Positions 17,824-26,728 of a stretch of DNA of 64,000 bases are shown one piece after another. The DNA lies in NCBI RefSeq assembly GCF_900129725.1, contig NZ_FQWQ01000001.1, positions 1,240,001 through 1,304,000 on the forward strand, written 5' to 3'. The DNA comes from Chryseolinea serpens. Lineage in GTDB: Bacteria; Bacteroidota; Bacteroidia; Cytophagales; Cyclobacteriaceae. The first letter of the stretch is position 1. Each line of letters starts with the position of its first letter. Below the pieces are notes generated by a model. The model did no database searches, had not been told where the DNA came from, and worked only from the letters and a program-made list of their open reading frames with translations. The translations under genes were made by a program, and so were the position numbers.

Positions 17824-18693
17824 ATGATTCACCATAACCTGCCTGCGCCAGACATAAACACGGTTGCTTCCCAGGAAGCCTTAAAGAATCATGTGTACTT
17901 CTCAACAATCCATGGCAACTATCATCACCCGGCACACGAAACACCCTACCTGCTGATCGCCAATTTTCGCGAGTCTGGACAGTATGTTCTAAACGACCGC
18001 AAAGTAACGGCCTCGGATCATCATTTTTATATGCTGAATCCGGGTGATCAACTGGAAATCGATTTAAGAAAAAAACATGCTTTACACACCTTTCTTGTCG
18101 CGTTTGATGAGGTCTTTGTGAAGGATGCATTTCAAGTGGCCACCCGTTCCGCGGATGCGTTGCTGGATGTTGCGCCGGAAGAAGCATCGGCTGCGCCATC
18201 CCTACCGATGGTGCCTTTTTTGATGAATGATAACATCAGCCATTCACTTTATTCCCTCCTACAGTCGTCGCAAGACGATGAAATACTGGCCGAAATTTTA
18301 CTGGCCTTTTTTCCATTGCTCCGTGACACCCGGAACCAATTGGAAAATCTAAAAGCCGCAAAGCATTCTACCCGCGAAGAAATTTACCGGCGGATTATTG
18401 TGGCCGAAGAATTCATGCGCGAGCATCTCTCGGAAACCGTTTCGCTCGACCAGATGGCTGCCGCGGCCTGTCTGAACCGGTTTCATTTTCTAAAACTCTT
18501 TAAGGAAATGAGGCATACCACGCCCCATCAGTATCTGACAAAACTAAGACTGGACCAGGCCTACCAGCAATTGAAAACTGGGAGCACTTCCGTTTCGGAG
18601 GTCTGTTATGCGGTTGGATTTCAAAGTCCCGCATCGTTCAGCCATCTTTTCAAAAGAGCCTATGGATGTGCGCCCTCGGCATTGCTGAAATAG
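17824..18693 (+). CDS. AraC-family transcriptional regulator
   Basis: 289 residues. N-terminal cupin-like sensor (VTASDHHFYMLNPGDQLEID), linker, then the double helix-turn-helix: VSLDQMAAAACLNRFHFLKLF and SVSEVCYAVGFQSPASFSHLF, ending in the usual YGCAPSALLK. The following lipoprotein gene starts 51 bases downstream in the same direction and may be co-transcribed. Ligand unknown. Confidence 0.88.
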   Translation: MIHHNLPAPDINTVASQEALKNHVYFSTIHGNYHHPAHETPYLLIANFRESGQYVLNDRKVTASDHHFYMLNPGDQLEIDLRKKHALHTFLVAFDEVFVKDAFQVATRSADALLDVAPEEASAAPSLPMVPFLMNDNISHSLYSLLQSSQDDEILAEILLAFFPLLRDTRNQLENLKAAKHSTREEIYRRIIVAEEFMREHLSETVSLDQMAAAACLNRFHFLKLFKEMRHTTPHQYLTKLRLDQAYQQLKTGSTSVSEVCYAVGFQSPASFSHLFKRAYGCAPSALLK

Positions 18694-18744
18694 AAAAACC
18701 AATTTTCGATACGTGGTTCTTTCATCCCCTCGCTAGTTTGGGGC

Positions 18745-19272
18745 ATGAAAAAAATGATCACCCTTTTTAGCGCAGCCACCCTGTTGGGTTCCTGCGATCA
18801 ACCCTTAAGAGAGCCGGGATTCGTTTCCGAGCAGATCACAAAAAACGCCACTATCATCATCGATGGCCAACCCGACCAAATCTTTCCTTTGTTTGGCGCT
18901 TTCGAAGAAAAGAAATGGGCGGAAGGCTGGCAACCGGTTTTGCTCTATCCCGACACCGAGACCATTCACGAGGGAACAACCTTTGTGACCCCAGGCCACG
19001 GTCATGGCGAGAAAAAATTTACCTGGATCGTTACGCGGTATGACAACCAACAGTATATCATTCAATATCTCGTCTATACCGAAAATCGGCATTGGATCAT
19101 CACGGTTACTTGCAGCCCGCACCATGAAAGTCAAACCGCTGCCAGCATCACCTATGCGTACATCGGGCACAATGCCTTGGGGAATGAAATCAACGAGGCC
19201 ATGCTCAAGAAAATGTATGCGCATGACTTGCACGATTGGGAGGACGCCATCCATTACTATCTGGCAAAATAA
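18745..19272 (+). CDS. SRPBCC-like lipoprotein
   Basis: 175 residues. Lipobox LLGSC with Cys17. The mature part resembles the SRPBCC (START/Bet v 1) fold: NATIIIDGQPDQIFPLFGAF at its start is the usual first strand and helix, then long strands (EKKFTWIVTRYDNQQYIIQYL) and a C-terminal helix (MLKKMYAHDLHDWEDAIHYY). Role not known. Likely linked to the AraC gene just upstream. Confidence 0.7.
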   Translation: MKKMITLFSAATLLGSCDQPLREPGFVSEQITKNATIIIDGQPDQIFPLFGAFEEKKWAEGWQPVLLYPDTETIHEGTTFVTPGHGHGEKKFTWIVTRYDNQQYIIQYLVYTENRHWIITVTCSPHHESQTAASITYAYIGHNALGNEINEAMLKKMYAHDLHDWEDAIHYYLAK

Positions 19273-19300
19273 TGGCACCCGTCGTTCACGTATTCACGGA

Positions 19301-20140
19301 TCAGGCGCAGCATCCGGGAGCGCAGCAGCTCGCGGGTTTTTCGGCGTAGACGGTGATGCTGAAGATGCCTTGGTCTGACGCATTAAATACAGTTGCCTCT
19401 TCAGCTGTGAGATAATCTTTCAAGATCTCTGCGGGCAAGACAATGCGTTTTTCTTTTTGAATGGTGATGTTGGTGAAGCCCGCCTTCTCGATGATGCTCA
19501 TGTACTCGTGCTTTTGAATGGCGCCCGACACACACCCGGCATACATCTCGGCACTTTGCTGCAGGCCCTGGGGAAGCTCGCCGGTCAATACGATATCGGA
19601 CACGCTAAAGTGTCCTCCTTTTTTCAGGATACGGAAGGTTTCGGCAAAGGCTTTCTGTTTATCGGGCACGAGGTTGAGGACACAATTGCTCACGACAACG
19701 TCGGCCACCTCGGCGGCCAGCGGCATGTTCTCGATATCGCCCTGCCGGAACTCGACGTTGGTGAACCCAAGCTTTCCGGCATTGACCCGTGCCTTCCCGA
19801 TCATTTTTTCTGTAAAATCAATGCCGATGATTTTTCCCGTCTCGCCCGCTATGGCTCGCGCTACAAACGCATCGTTGCCCGCACCCGATCCCAGGTCAAC
19901 GACAGTATCCCCCGCCTTGATCCCGGCAAACTCCGTCGGCAAGCCGCAACCTAATCCAAGATCCGCTTCGGCCACATAGCCTTGCAGTGCCGCATAGTCG
20001 TCGGCCATTACCGCGTAGTCCACGGTAGAGCATCCGCAGGTTGCCCCACAACAGCTTGATTCATTTTGCGCTTTGCTTTGTTCGGCAATCTGGCCGTACT
20101 TTTCTTTTACGATTTCCTTTTGTTGTTCGGATGTTTTCAT
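19301..20140 (-). CDS. arsM: Arsenite S-adenosylmethionine methyltransferase
   Basis: 279 residues. SAM-binding motif VVDLGSGAGND (80-90) and IIGIDFT; the three conserved ArsM cysteines are present as C65 (LGLGCGLP), C153 (VSNCVLN) and C203 (YAGCVSG). Extra Cys clusters lie at both ends (CCGATCGC at 30-37 and ASCCAPGCC at the C-terminus) and may bind metalloid. It converts arsenite to methylated arsenic species. It lies 66 bases after arsR on the same strand, with its own copy of the palindromic operator between the two genes. Confidence 0.95.
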   Translation of the reverse strand: MKTSEQQKEIVKEKYGQIAEQSKAQNESSCCGATCGCSTVDYAVMADDYAALQGYVAEADLGLGCGLPTEFAGIKAGDTVVDLGSGAGNDAFVARAIAGETGKIIGIDFTEKMIGKARVNAGKLGFTNVEFRQGDIENMPLAAEVADVVVSNCVLNLVPDKQKAFAETFRILKKGGHFSVSDIVLTGELPQGLQQSAEMYAGCVSGAIQKHEYMSIIEKAGFTNITIQKEKRIVLPAEILKDYLTAEEATVFNASDQGIFSITVYAEKPASCCAPGCCA

Positions 20141-20170
20141 GGCATGGGTGTTTAAGGTTTTATCCTGTTT

Positions 20171-20186
20171 ATCGTAATATTACGAT
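20171..20186. promoter_or_regulatory. ArsR operator copy before arsM
   Basis: Perfect palindrome ATCGTAATATTACGAT, the same core as the site before arsR. Its place between arsR and arsM suggests arsM has its own repressed promoter. Confidence 0.75.
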
Positions 20187-20206
20187 TGATACAGACAAAA
20201 AAATAG

Positions 20207-20533
20207 TCAGCAGCAACCGGGCTCTTTATAGCTGTCAAATAATTTATCGAGTTGGGCCTTGGCCTTGCTCCAGGTCTTTTCATCTATACAATAGCAAACG
20301 CTTGGCCCCTCGATGTCGCCTTTGATCAGCCCTGCATTCTTCAGTTCTTTGAGATGTTGCGATACGGTGGATTGCGACAGCGGAAGTTCCTCCACAATAT
20401 CGCCACAGACACACGACTTTGTTTTGATCAGGAATTGAAGAATAGCAATACGCGCCGGGTGCCCCAAGGCCTTGGCCAACACCGCCATCTCATTCTGCGC
20501 CTTTGTAAATTCTTCGGTCTTCGTTAATCCCAT
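20207..20533 (-). CDS. arsR: ArsR-family metalloregulatory repressor
   Basis: 108 residues with the winged helix-turn-helix of the ArsR/SmtB family (LSQSTVSQHLKELKNAGLIKG, residues 52-72). SCVCGDIVEEL (40-50) corresponds to the arsenite-sensing CxC in helix 3; further cysteines are C80, C82 and the terminal C107-C108. Arsenite binding should release DNA and switch on arsR and arsM. A 20-bp palindrome lies 7 bases upstream of its start codon. Confidence 0.93.
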   Translation of the reverse strand: MGLTKTEEFTKAQNEMAVLAKALGHPARIAILQFLIKTKSCVCGDIVEELPLSQSTVSQHLKELKNAGLIKGDIEGPSVCYCIDEKTWSKAKAQLDKLFDSYKEPGCC

Positions 20534-20540
20534 AGGCTAT

Positions 20541-20560
20541 ATATCGTAATATTACGATAT
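20541..20560. promoter_or_regulatory. ArsR operator before arsR
   Basis: Perfect 20-bp palindrome ATATCGTAATATTACGAT-AT just before the arsR start. The 16-bp core recurs before arsM. Confidence 0.8.
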
Positions 20561-20740
20561 AAGGTTCGGATTTGCCAGCGTTATTTTTTTAACGCGGCTA
20601 TTGTGACGGGCAAGAGGGACTACTTGGCCCTGGCCTTTAATTATAAATGAATTGGCGCTGCGGACAGGACTAAGGCCCGGATGAGTGAGATGTGGTTGTC
20701 CCTGGTCTAAAGACCTATCTTTCAAGAGAAATATGAATAA

Positions 20741-20880
20741 CCCCGGACTTCAGTCCGGGGAACACAGCAACATCTAGTTACGGGCTTTAGCCCTGACCAC
20801 GCCGATGATTGGGCAGATAGCGATACATACAGAGGGAAAGTCAGGGCTAAAGCCCGTCATAGGTGTCTCTACCCCGGACT
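20741..20880. repeat. Cluster of inverted repeats
   Basis: The gap 20561-21054 has no gene. It holds a perfect palindrome CCCCGGACTTCAGTCCGGGG (20741-20760), then two 18-bp arms ACGGGCTTTAGCCCTGAC (20780-20797) and its exact complement (20840-20857), each itself a small hairpin, then a partial repeat of CCCCGGACT (20872-20880). A related TGGTCTAAAGACC lies at 20703-20715. This looks like nested intergenic repeat elements rather than a simple terminator. Confidence 0.75.
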
Positions 20881-21054
20881 AAAGTGCTGGGTTACATAAA
20901 CAAGAGCCTTTCAGTAGGGCTATTCTAAAAAGCCAGAGTTACTCTTCATATCGAACAAAATTTTTCTCTTTTTTTCAGTAATCTTGTTTCCATGCTGACA
21001 TAGGGCTGTCACCCCGTCTCCGTTACTTTACTTCAGAAACAAAACAAAACTCTT

Positions 21055-21552
21055 ATGGAAACAACAACCCTTCAGACTCAATCGGCGGTTATTAGCATCC
21101 CGGCTTTTCTCGAACATTGGCAAGGCCACCGCGCCCTTACGCGGCGCACCATCCTGGCTTTCCCGGAGGACAAGCTGTTTACCTATTCTGTGGGGGGTAT
21201 GCGCCCATTTTCGGAACTGGCGTTGGAGATGATCCAGTTGACCGGCGGCGGCATCAAAGGCATCGTTTCGGGCAAATGGGACAACTATGAAGCGCAGAGT
21301 GAAAGATACAAGGCCACGACACGTGCAGAGCTGCTGGCCCTTTGGGATGCCGTGACCGAAGATCTGAACCGGTTCTGGCCCCAGGTAACGTCCGAAAGAC
21401 TCCTGGAAATCGACAAAGCTTTTGGCGCCTGGGAAGGCCCCGTACATTGGATCACATTCTATTTTGTTGACAATGAGATCCATCACCGCGCGCAGGGCTA
21501 TGTCTATCTCCGTTCACTGGGCATCGAGCCGCCGCATTTCTGGGAACGGTAG
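21055..21552 (+). CDS. DinB family protein
   Basis: 165 residues, four-helix bundle of the DinB/YfiT type. Helix 1 contains FLEHWQGHRALTRRTI, the C-terminal helix NEIHHRAQGYVYLRSLG with the His residues that usually bind a divalent metal in this fold, followed by PPHFWER. Members include thiol transferases; a precise activity cannot be given. It stands alone, downstream of the inverted-repeat cluster. Confidence 0.88.
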   Translation: METTTLQTQSAVISIPAFLEHWQGHRALTRRTILAFPEDKLFTYSVGGMRPFSELALEMIQLTGGGIKGIVSGKWDNYEAQSERYKATTRAELLALWDAVTEDLNRFWPQVTSERLLEIDKAFGAWEGPVHWITFYFVDNEIHHRAQGYVYLRSLGIEPPHFWER

Positions 21553-21706
21553 TCGCTCTTTCCGAACCAACCTCATGCCAACCCGCCGGTTTCTTTTACC
21601 CGGCGGGTTTTGGCTTGAAGGTATATGCGGGGTTGGCTTAAAAATGTGCTACAACGAATGCCGTGTTGGCGCAAACGCTGTGGGACAACGTTGCGTCCGG
21701 CATTTT

Positions 21707-22159
21707 TTATTCCGTGTCTGTCTTCCAGTTTTCAATCTTTGAATTGCCCCGCAACGAGTAGTTGAGCAACAGGGGTTTGCCTTCGTACCGCACCAGCGCA
21801 TCCTCATCCAAACTCAGCAGTTCGATGGTGCGGGTGCGCCCCAGGGTGACGATCGATTTGCCGCGGGCAGATTCGCACCACACACTTTGGGTAGTGAGGT
21901 CGCTGAGGTCGATGACGCAGTTCCCCTCCACGCGTTTGATCATGAGTTTTTTGCAAACGCCTTTAAAAACGATCATGCCGTCGCCGGCAATTTCCATTTC
22001 AACGGTGTTCCTGCCGCAATAAATAAGACCCGAGAGGTTGAAGTTGCCCCGGGCTACCAGGGATGCGTCGCCGTAGTTTCCAATCACAATCGAGTCGTTT
22101 GTAAAGTCGCCGATGAATTCAATCCTCCGGCCTTTTTGTCTGGGTAATACTTTCGGCAT
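21707..22159 (-). CDS. DUF2807-like beta-helix protein
   Basis: 150 residues without signal peptide, made of short beta strands with regular turns (GDFTNDSIVIGNYGDASLVARG, GNFNLSGLIYCGRNTVEMEIAGDG). The pattern resembles the head-GIN/DUF2807 domain, a right-handed beta-helix common in Bacteroidota, but without the usual lipoprotein leader. Role unknown; the family call is tentative. Confidence 0.65.
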   Translation of the reverse strand: MPKVLPRQKGRRIEFIGDFTNDSIVIGNYGDASLVARGNFNLSGLIYCGRNTVEMEIAGDGMIVFKGVCKKLMIKRVEGNCVIDLSDLTTQSVWCESARGKSIVTLGRTRTIELLSLDEDALVRYEGKPLLLNYSLRGNSKIENWKTDTE

Positions 22160-22342
22160 ACGGTTAGGGGTTGGGTTAGTGGTTGCGTTGTATGATCAAA
22201 TGACGTCTCCCCTTTTCCCATTATCAACTTGTATGGAAAGAATATAGAAAAATCTTGCCCCCTGACGGAAGTAAAGAAATGACTGTCAATAAATTGAATG
22301 ATTGTCCGTCACAAAAAAATATGAATGCTTTATGGCCGTTTT

Positions 22343-23947
22343 CTAGGCGGTCGCCTGGATCTCCATGATTTTCCGGTCGAATTCATCGTTGGGAAGGATG
22401 GATTTGTTCCGGACTTTGGTCTTGTAGGCGTAGATGGTGTTGACCGAATAGTCCATGATCCGGGCAATGTCGTCGGTGTCGGTGATGCCCATGCGGATGA
22501 GCGCAAAGATTCGCAACTCGGTGTTGAGCAGTTGGCCCTCCTTGGTGACAAACTGATCTTCTTTGTGGAAATATGAATTGAAGGTCTTTACAAAATCGGG
22601 GAACAGCTTCAGGAACACCTTGTCAAAGCTGTGGTAGAGCTCCTCCCGGTCGCGCCGGGCGTTGATGTTGTTGACGATGAATTTGATGTCGTCGTACTTT
22701 TTATGGGTCAGCTTTTGGTCGACCGACCGTTTGAGCGATTCCATCTTTTCAAGGTACTCGGAGTTGACCGAGAAGGAATAGCCGATGTATTCCTCCTTGA
22801 TCCTATTGGCTTCAGTGAGTTGGCGGTTGGTCTCCTGCAGGGTATTGTTGGCTTCCTTGATCTGGAGCTCGGCGGCCTTCAGTTTCCGGAGCTGGCGGAG
22901 GCTGACGTAGGCAAACAATCCCAACATCGCAAACAAGACCGACAACCCCACGCCATAGCCCAACCAGAGCCTGCGCTGCGATTCGGATTGGGTCAACGCG
23001 GCCGAGGCCACCATCGGCAGAATGGACCCTATTTCCACCATGCGTTGGCGCGCACCGTAGAATTCGGCGTCATCCAAGGCCTGTTGAATGAACACATAGG
23101 CATCGGCCACATCCCCCCGGTCATAGAGCAGCCGCGCCACCGTATAGGTGGCGGCCGTTTCTTTGGTGGCGGCGCGAACGTCGCATAGGGCCGACATCAG
23201 CAGGCAGCGGAGATTCTTTTCCTCCTGGTTCACACCGCGGTAGGCGGCCGCCAGGTCATAGTAGTTTACCGCCCGCTGCGGGTTTGTCAGGGTTTGCGTG
23301 CGGAAAAGTTCTTCGATGGTGTCGATCACCTTCTGGTAGTTGTGGATCTGCCCGTTTTTCACGGCCGTGACATAGTAATGCTGGTAGGATTTGGCTGGAC
23401 ACCATTGCAGGGCCGAATCGAAATAGTGTTGCGAAAGGTTGATGTAGTAGGCGTCGTACAGGTTGCCCTTATTGTATATGTTCAGGTCGGAATAGGCTTT
23501 GCCCACCAGCCAATAATAATTGGCCTTGGTGGAGTCGTCCAGGTAGCGAGGCTCCACCACGTTGAGGGAGTCGAAGGTCTCCTTGAACATGCCCGACGAG
23601 TTGAGGATGAAGCTCAGCTTCACCCGGGCGTAGCCAAGCCGCGACTTGTCCTTGAGCTTGCCGGCGGTTTCGATGAGACGGGTAGCATATTTAAAAGCGG
23701 AATCGTTGATGAATACTTTGTATTGGTGATAGAGCCCATTATAGAGCTCGAACTGTTCGGGCAGCGTCAGCCTACTCACATGCGCCAATGACTGGCGAAG
23801 GTTCGCAATGGCGTTGAGCTTGTGCTGGACGTAAACTTCTTTTTGGGCAATCTCTTTTTTCAGAACAGCAATGAGGCTGTCGTTGCTTTGCGCGGAAACG
23901 CTTTGCGCAACGCAAAATAACAGCGCAACCAGCCGGAGACTCTTCAT
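22343..23947 (-). CDS. DUF6377-type membrane regulator with TPR sensor
   Basis: 534 residues. Signal peptide (MKSLRLVALLFCVAQSVSAQ), periplasmic helical TPR-like part (about 25-310), one transmembrane helix near 328-350 (WLGYGVGLSVLFAMLGLFAY), coiled coil (AELQIKEANNTLQETNRQL), and a cytosolic end with a LuxR-like helix-turn-helix (ITDTDDIARIMDYSVNTIYAYKTKVRNK written in two parts: ITDTDDIARIMD and YSVNTIYAYKTKVRN). Such one-component regulators act in Bacteroidota, some on polysaccharide genes. No sugar-uptake locus is beside it, so the target is unknown. Confidence 0.85.
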   Translation of the reverse strand: MKSLRLVALLFCVAQSVSAQSNDSLIAVLKKEIAQKEVYVQHKLNAIANLRQSLAHVSRLTLPEQFELYNGLYHQYKVFINDSAFKYATRLIETAGKLKDKSRLGYARVKLSFILNSSGMFKETFDSLNVVEPRYLDDSTKANYYWLVGKAYSDLNIYNKGNLYDAYYINLSQHYFDSALQWCPAKSYQHYYVTAVKNGQIHNYQKVIDTIEELFRTQTLTNPQRAVNYYDLAAAYRGVNQEEKNLRCLLMSALCDVRAATKETAATYTVARLLYDRGDVADAYVFIQQALDDAEFYGARQRMVEIGSILPMVASAALTQSESQRRLWLGYGVGLSVLFAMLGLFAYVSLRQLRKLKAAELQIKEANNTLQETNRQLTEANRIKEEYIGYSFSVNSEYLEKMESLKRSVDQKLTHKKYDDIKFIVNNINARRDREELYHSFDKVFLKLFPDFVKTFNSYFHKEDQFVTKEGQLLNTELRIFALIRMGITDTDDIARIMDYSVNTIYAYKTKVRNKSILPNDEFDRKIMEIQATA

Positions 23948-24089
23948 GGATTTTCTTGGGACAACTGGGGAGACAAGGTAGCGTTTGGAGGATTAACCAC
24001 AAAGTTGCAAAGACGCAAAGTTAACTGCAGCGGTGCTTTTGCCTCGCATACACTTCCCCTTGCGCCTTTGCGGCCCGGCGGCTAAAATT

Positions 24090-26273
24090 CTAGGCGGGTA
24101 CCTTCCGTATTTTTTCCCGTTCCCAAAAACGATGTTGCGCGATGGCGTCTATGAATGGCTTCGCCAACCGTGCTGTATCGGCCTGTATGAACAGGCCTGC
24201 GGACGAGGCGCTGTCTTTCGATTTGCCATCCGGCAACGCCGCGCCAAAATAAGTCGCCTTTAGCAACGGCCTTGCGTCTTCGCTGGCGGCTATGGCTTTG
24301 CAATGTTTGTAGGCTTCGTTCAAAAAATGAACGGCATCGGGCTCGCCGGCCAATGTCTTGATGCTCACCGCTCCGCCAGGAACATAAACGGCATCATAAA
24401 AAACAGAGGCGCCGGTGAGGAACGATTTTTTAATGTTGAAAGCTGTCTTGTTGCTGGCGTTCACTTCCCCTAATCGCGGTGCGATCAGTTCCACTACAGC
24501 ACCTCCAGATTCCAGCGCCTTTTTCATCGACGTCACCGTGGCAGCATCAACGCCGTCGGCTACGAGGAAGGCGACCTTTCGCGTGGCAATGGAATTCTTG
24601 ATGGTGCCGGCCATGCTCAATGCTTGGGAGACGGGCAATCCACTCTCCTTCACCACCGACTTGTAACGGTTGGGCGACCCGTCGGCGGGCACGCTGTGGT
24701 TCATCGGTTTCTCGGGAGCCTTCGGCACAGGCATTCCCAGACCCGTGGCGACCTGCTGGGCAAGATCCCGGTCGACCTGGGATAGCAATCCCAGCATGCG
24801 CTGGCGTATGGCGAGGGTCTCTACTTTTCCCAACTCAAAACGCAAGGCATCGATGATGTGATTTTTTTCGGGCTCCGACTGGCTGTTGAAAAAAAGTTTA
24901 GCCTGACTAAAATGGTCCATGAAGCTGCTGCTACGTTCGCGCACTTTTTTTGCATCGATGCGTTGGGCAAAGGAGCTGAATCCCCCCTGGTCCATTTTGG
25001 CTTGGAAAGGACAGCCGCCGCCAAGAGAGTTAGGCTCATAGCTGACTTGACCTTTATTGATGGTTTGTCGCATGAAACCGTCGCGCTGGTTATTGTGCAC
25101 CGGTGCCACGGGACGGTTGATGGGTATTTCGTGAAAGTTTGGTCCGCCGAGGCGGATCAATTGCGTGTCGGTATAGGAAAACAGCCTACCCTGCATAAGC
25201 GGGTCGTTCGTGAAGTCGATGCCGGGCACAATGTTGCCCACATGGAAAGCCACTTGTTCTGTTTCAGAAAAGAAGTTATCGGGGTTCCGGTTGAGGGTGA
25301 GTTTTCCCACGCGCTGCACGGGCACAATTTCTTCCGGTATTAATTTTGTCGGATCGAGCAGGTCGAACTCAAAGGCATGTTCATCTTTTTCAGGAACAAT
25401 CTGCACCCCCAGCTCCCACTCGGGAAAGTTGCCGCTTTCAATGGCTTCATAGAGATCGCGGCGGTGGAAATCGGGATCGCGACCCGATATATTGAGGGCC
25501 TCATCCCAGGCCACCGAGTGTACGCCCAGCAGCGGCTTCCAATGGAATTTGACGAAACAGGATTTTCCCTCGTCGTTCACCAAACGGAACGTGTGTACAC
25601 CAAAGCCTTCCATCATGCGGAGACTGCGGGGAATGGCGCGATCGCTCATGACCCACATGACCATGTGCATGGCTTCGGGCATGAGTGAAATAAAATCCCA
25701 GAAGGTGTCGTGCGCCGAAGCCGCTTGGGGAATTTCGTTGTGCGGCTCGGGTTTTACGGCATGGATGAGATCGGGAAATTTCATGGCATCCTGGATAAAG
25801 AAAACGGGCATATTGTTTCCGACAATATCGAAGTTACCTTCCTCTGTATACAACTTTACGGCAAAGCCACGCACATCGCGCGCCAGGTCAGAAGAACCGC
25901 GCGATCCTGCCACGGTGGAGAAGCGGACAAATACAGGGGTTTCCGTTTTTGTATCGTTCAAAAATTTTGCTTTTGTGAACTGTGCCAACGGCTTATACAC
26001 TTTGAACACGCCGTGCGCGGCCGATCCACGGGCATGCACTACGCGCTCCGGTATGCGTTCGTGATCGAAATGCGTGATCTTCTCGCGCAAAATAAAATCT
26101 TCCAGCAGGGACGGACCCCGATCGCCTGACTTCAGTGAATTTTGATTGTCGTTGATGCGAACGCCTTGGTTGGTGGTCAGAAATTCGTCTTTACCGTCTT
26201 CGGTATCGGGCTTAAGATTTTCGATTTTCTTATTAATATTTTTATTGCGGGTTTCTTTGCGAGGAAGAGCCAT
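24090..26273 (-). CDS. katE: Large-subunit catalase (clade 2) with C-terminal PfpI-like domain
   Basis: 727 residues, the size of the large HPII-type heme catalases. Catalytic His80 in VVHARGSAAHG, the FIQDAMKFPDLIHAVKPEP segment, and the proximal heme ligand region RLFSYTDTQLIRLGGPNF are visible. Residues about 575-720 form the extra flavodoxin/DJ-1-like domain (RKVAFLVADGVDAATV ... FYDAVYVPGGA) that marks clade 2. It breaks down hydrogen peroxide in the cytosol. Upstream lies a five-copy tandem repeat, which may influence its promoter. The DUF892 gene upstream on the same strand also belongs to stress responses. Confidence 0.95.
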   Translation of the reverse strand: MALPRKETRNKNINKKIENLKPDTEDGKDEFLTTNQGVRINDNQNSLKSGDRGPSLLEDFILREKITHFDHERIPERVVHARGSAAHGVFKVYKPLAQFTKAKFLNDTKTETPVFVRFSTVAGSRGSSDLARDVRGFAVKLYTEEGNFDIVGNNMPVFFIQDAMKFPDLIHAVKPEPHNEIPQAASAHDTFWDFISLMPEAMHMVMWVMSDRAIPRSLRMMEGFGVHTFRLVNDEGKSCFVKFHWKPLLGVHSVAWDEALNISGRDPDFHRRDLYEAIESGNFPEWELGVQIVPEKDEHAFEFDLLDPTKLIPEEIVPVQRVGKLTLNRNPDNFFSETEQVAFHVGNIVPGIDFTNDPLMQGRLFSYTDTQLIRLGGPNFHEIPINRPVAPVHNNQRDGFMRQTINKGQVSYEPNSLGGGCPFQAKMDQGGFSSFAQRIDAKKVRERSSSFMDHFSQAKLFFNSQSEPEKNHIIDALRFELGKVETLAIRQRMLGLLSQVDRDLAQQVATGLGMPVPKAPEKPMNHSVPADGSPNRYKSVVKESGLPVSQALSMAGTIKNSIATRKVAFLVADGVDAATVTSMKKALESGGAVVELIAPRLGEVNASNKTAFNIKKSFLTGASVFYDAVYVPGGAVSIKTLAGEPDAVHFLNEAYKHCKAIAASEDARPLLKATYFGAALPDGKSKDSASSAGLFIQADTARLAKPFIDAIAQHRFWEREKIRKVPA

Positions 26274-26300
26274 AATGTTTTTTGGGAGATTGACGGATTT

Positions 26301-26423
26301 ATTTAAAAGATCAAAGACGACGGTTATTTAAAAGATTAAAGACAACCACTATTTAAAAGATTAAAAGACAACCACTGTTTAAGATTAAAGACAGCTACTA
26401 TTTAAAGGACTAAAGACAACCAT
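26301..26423. repeat. Five-copy 25-bp tandem repeat upstream of catalase
   Basis: Imperfect units of 23-26 bases with consensus ATTTAAAAGATTAAAGACAA plus CCACT start at 26301, 26326, 26351, 26377 and 26400. They fill the space between the catalase start (26273) and the next gene. Confidence 0.85.
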
Positions 26424-26434
26424 AGACACGCCAC

Positions 26435-26614
26435 TCAGAAATATTGAGCGGCCGGATCCCATTTCTTTTTCAACGACTTCTTGGGTGTGGGTGATGGCGG
26501 CGGCGCGGCGGTCTTGCGGGCTTTCGGGGCCACGCGCGATACCGGTTTTGCCAAGGCCATGTTCTTGTTCCCAGCGGCTTTGTTTTCGGAGGTCGATTTT
26601 TCCTTCGTTTTCAT
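26435..26614 (-). CDS. Small basic Pro/Lys-rich protein
   Basis: 59 residues from ATG 26614 (MKTKEKSTSENKAAG); the frame is open 48 bases upstream without better sequence. Rich in Lys, Ala and Pro (APPPSPTPKKSLKKKWDP), no hydrophobic core, likely unstructured. Similar small basic proteins are often found next to DUF892 and catalase genes of stress loci; it may bind nucleic acid (inference). Confidence 0.6.
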   Translation of the reverse strand: MKTKEKSTSENKAAGNKNMALAKPVSRVAPKARKTAAPPPSPTPKKSLKKKWDPAAQYF

Positions 26615-26728
26615 AACTATTTCTGGTTGTTGTTTTTTAGCAAACGATCCGGCGAAATGCAATGCCCCGTGGCGTTCCGAAAAAATTTAACGGATGCTCC
26701 ACGCGGGGCCATAAAACAAAAGCAAAGA

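Noticed and set aside
26301-26423. CRISPR array
   Set aside because: The 25-bp units lie head to tail with no spacers between them and no cas genes are near.
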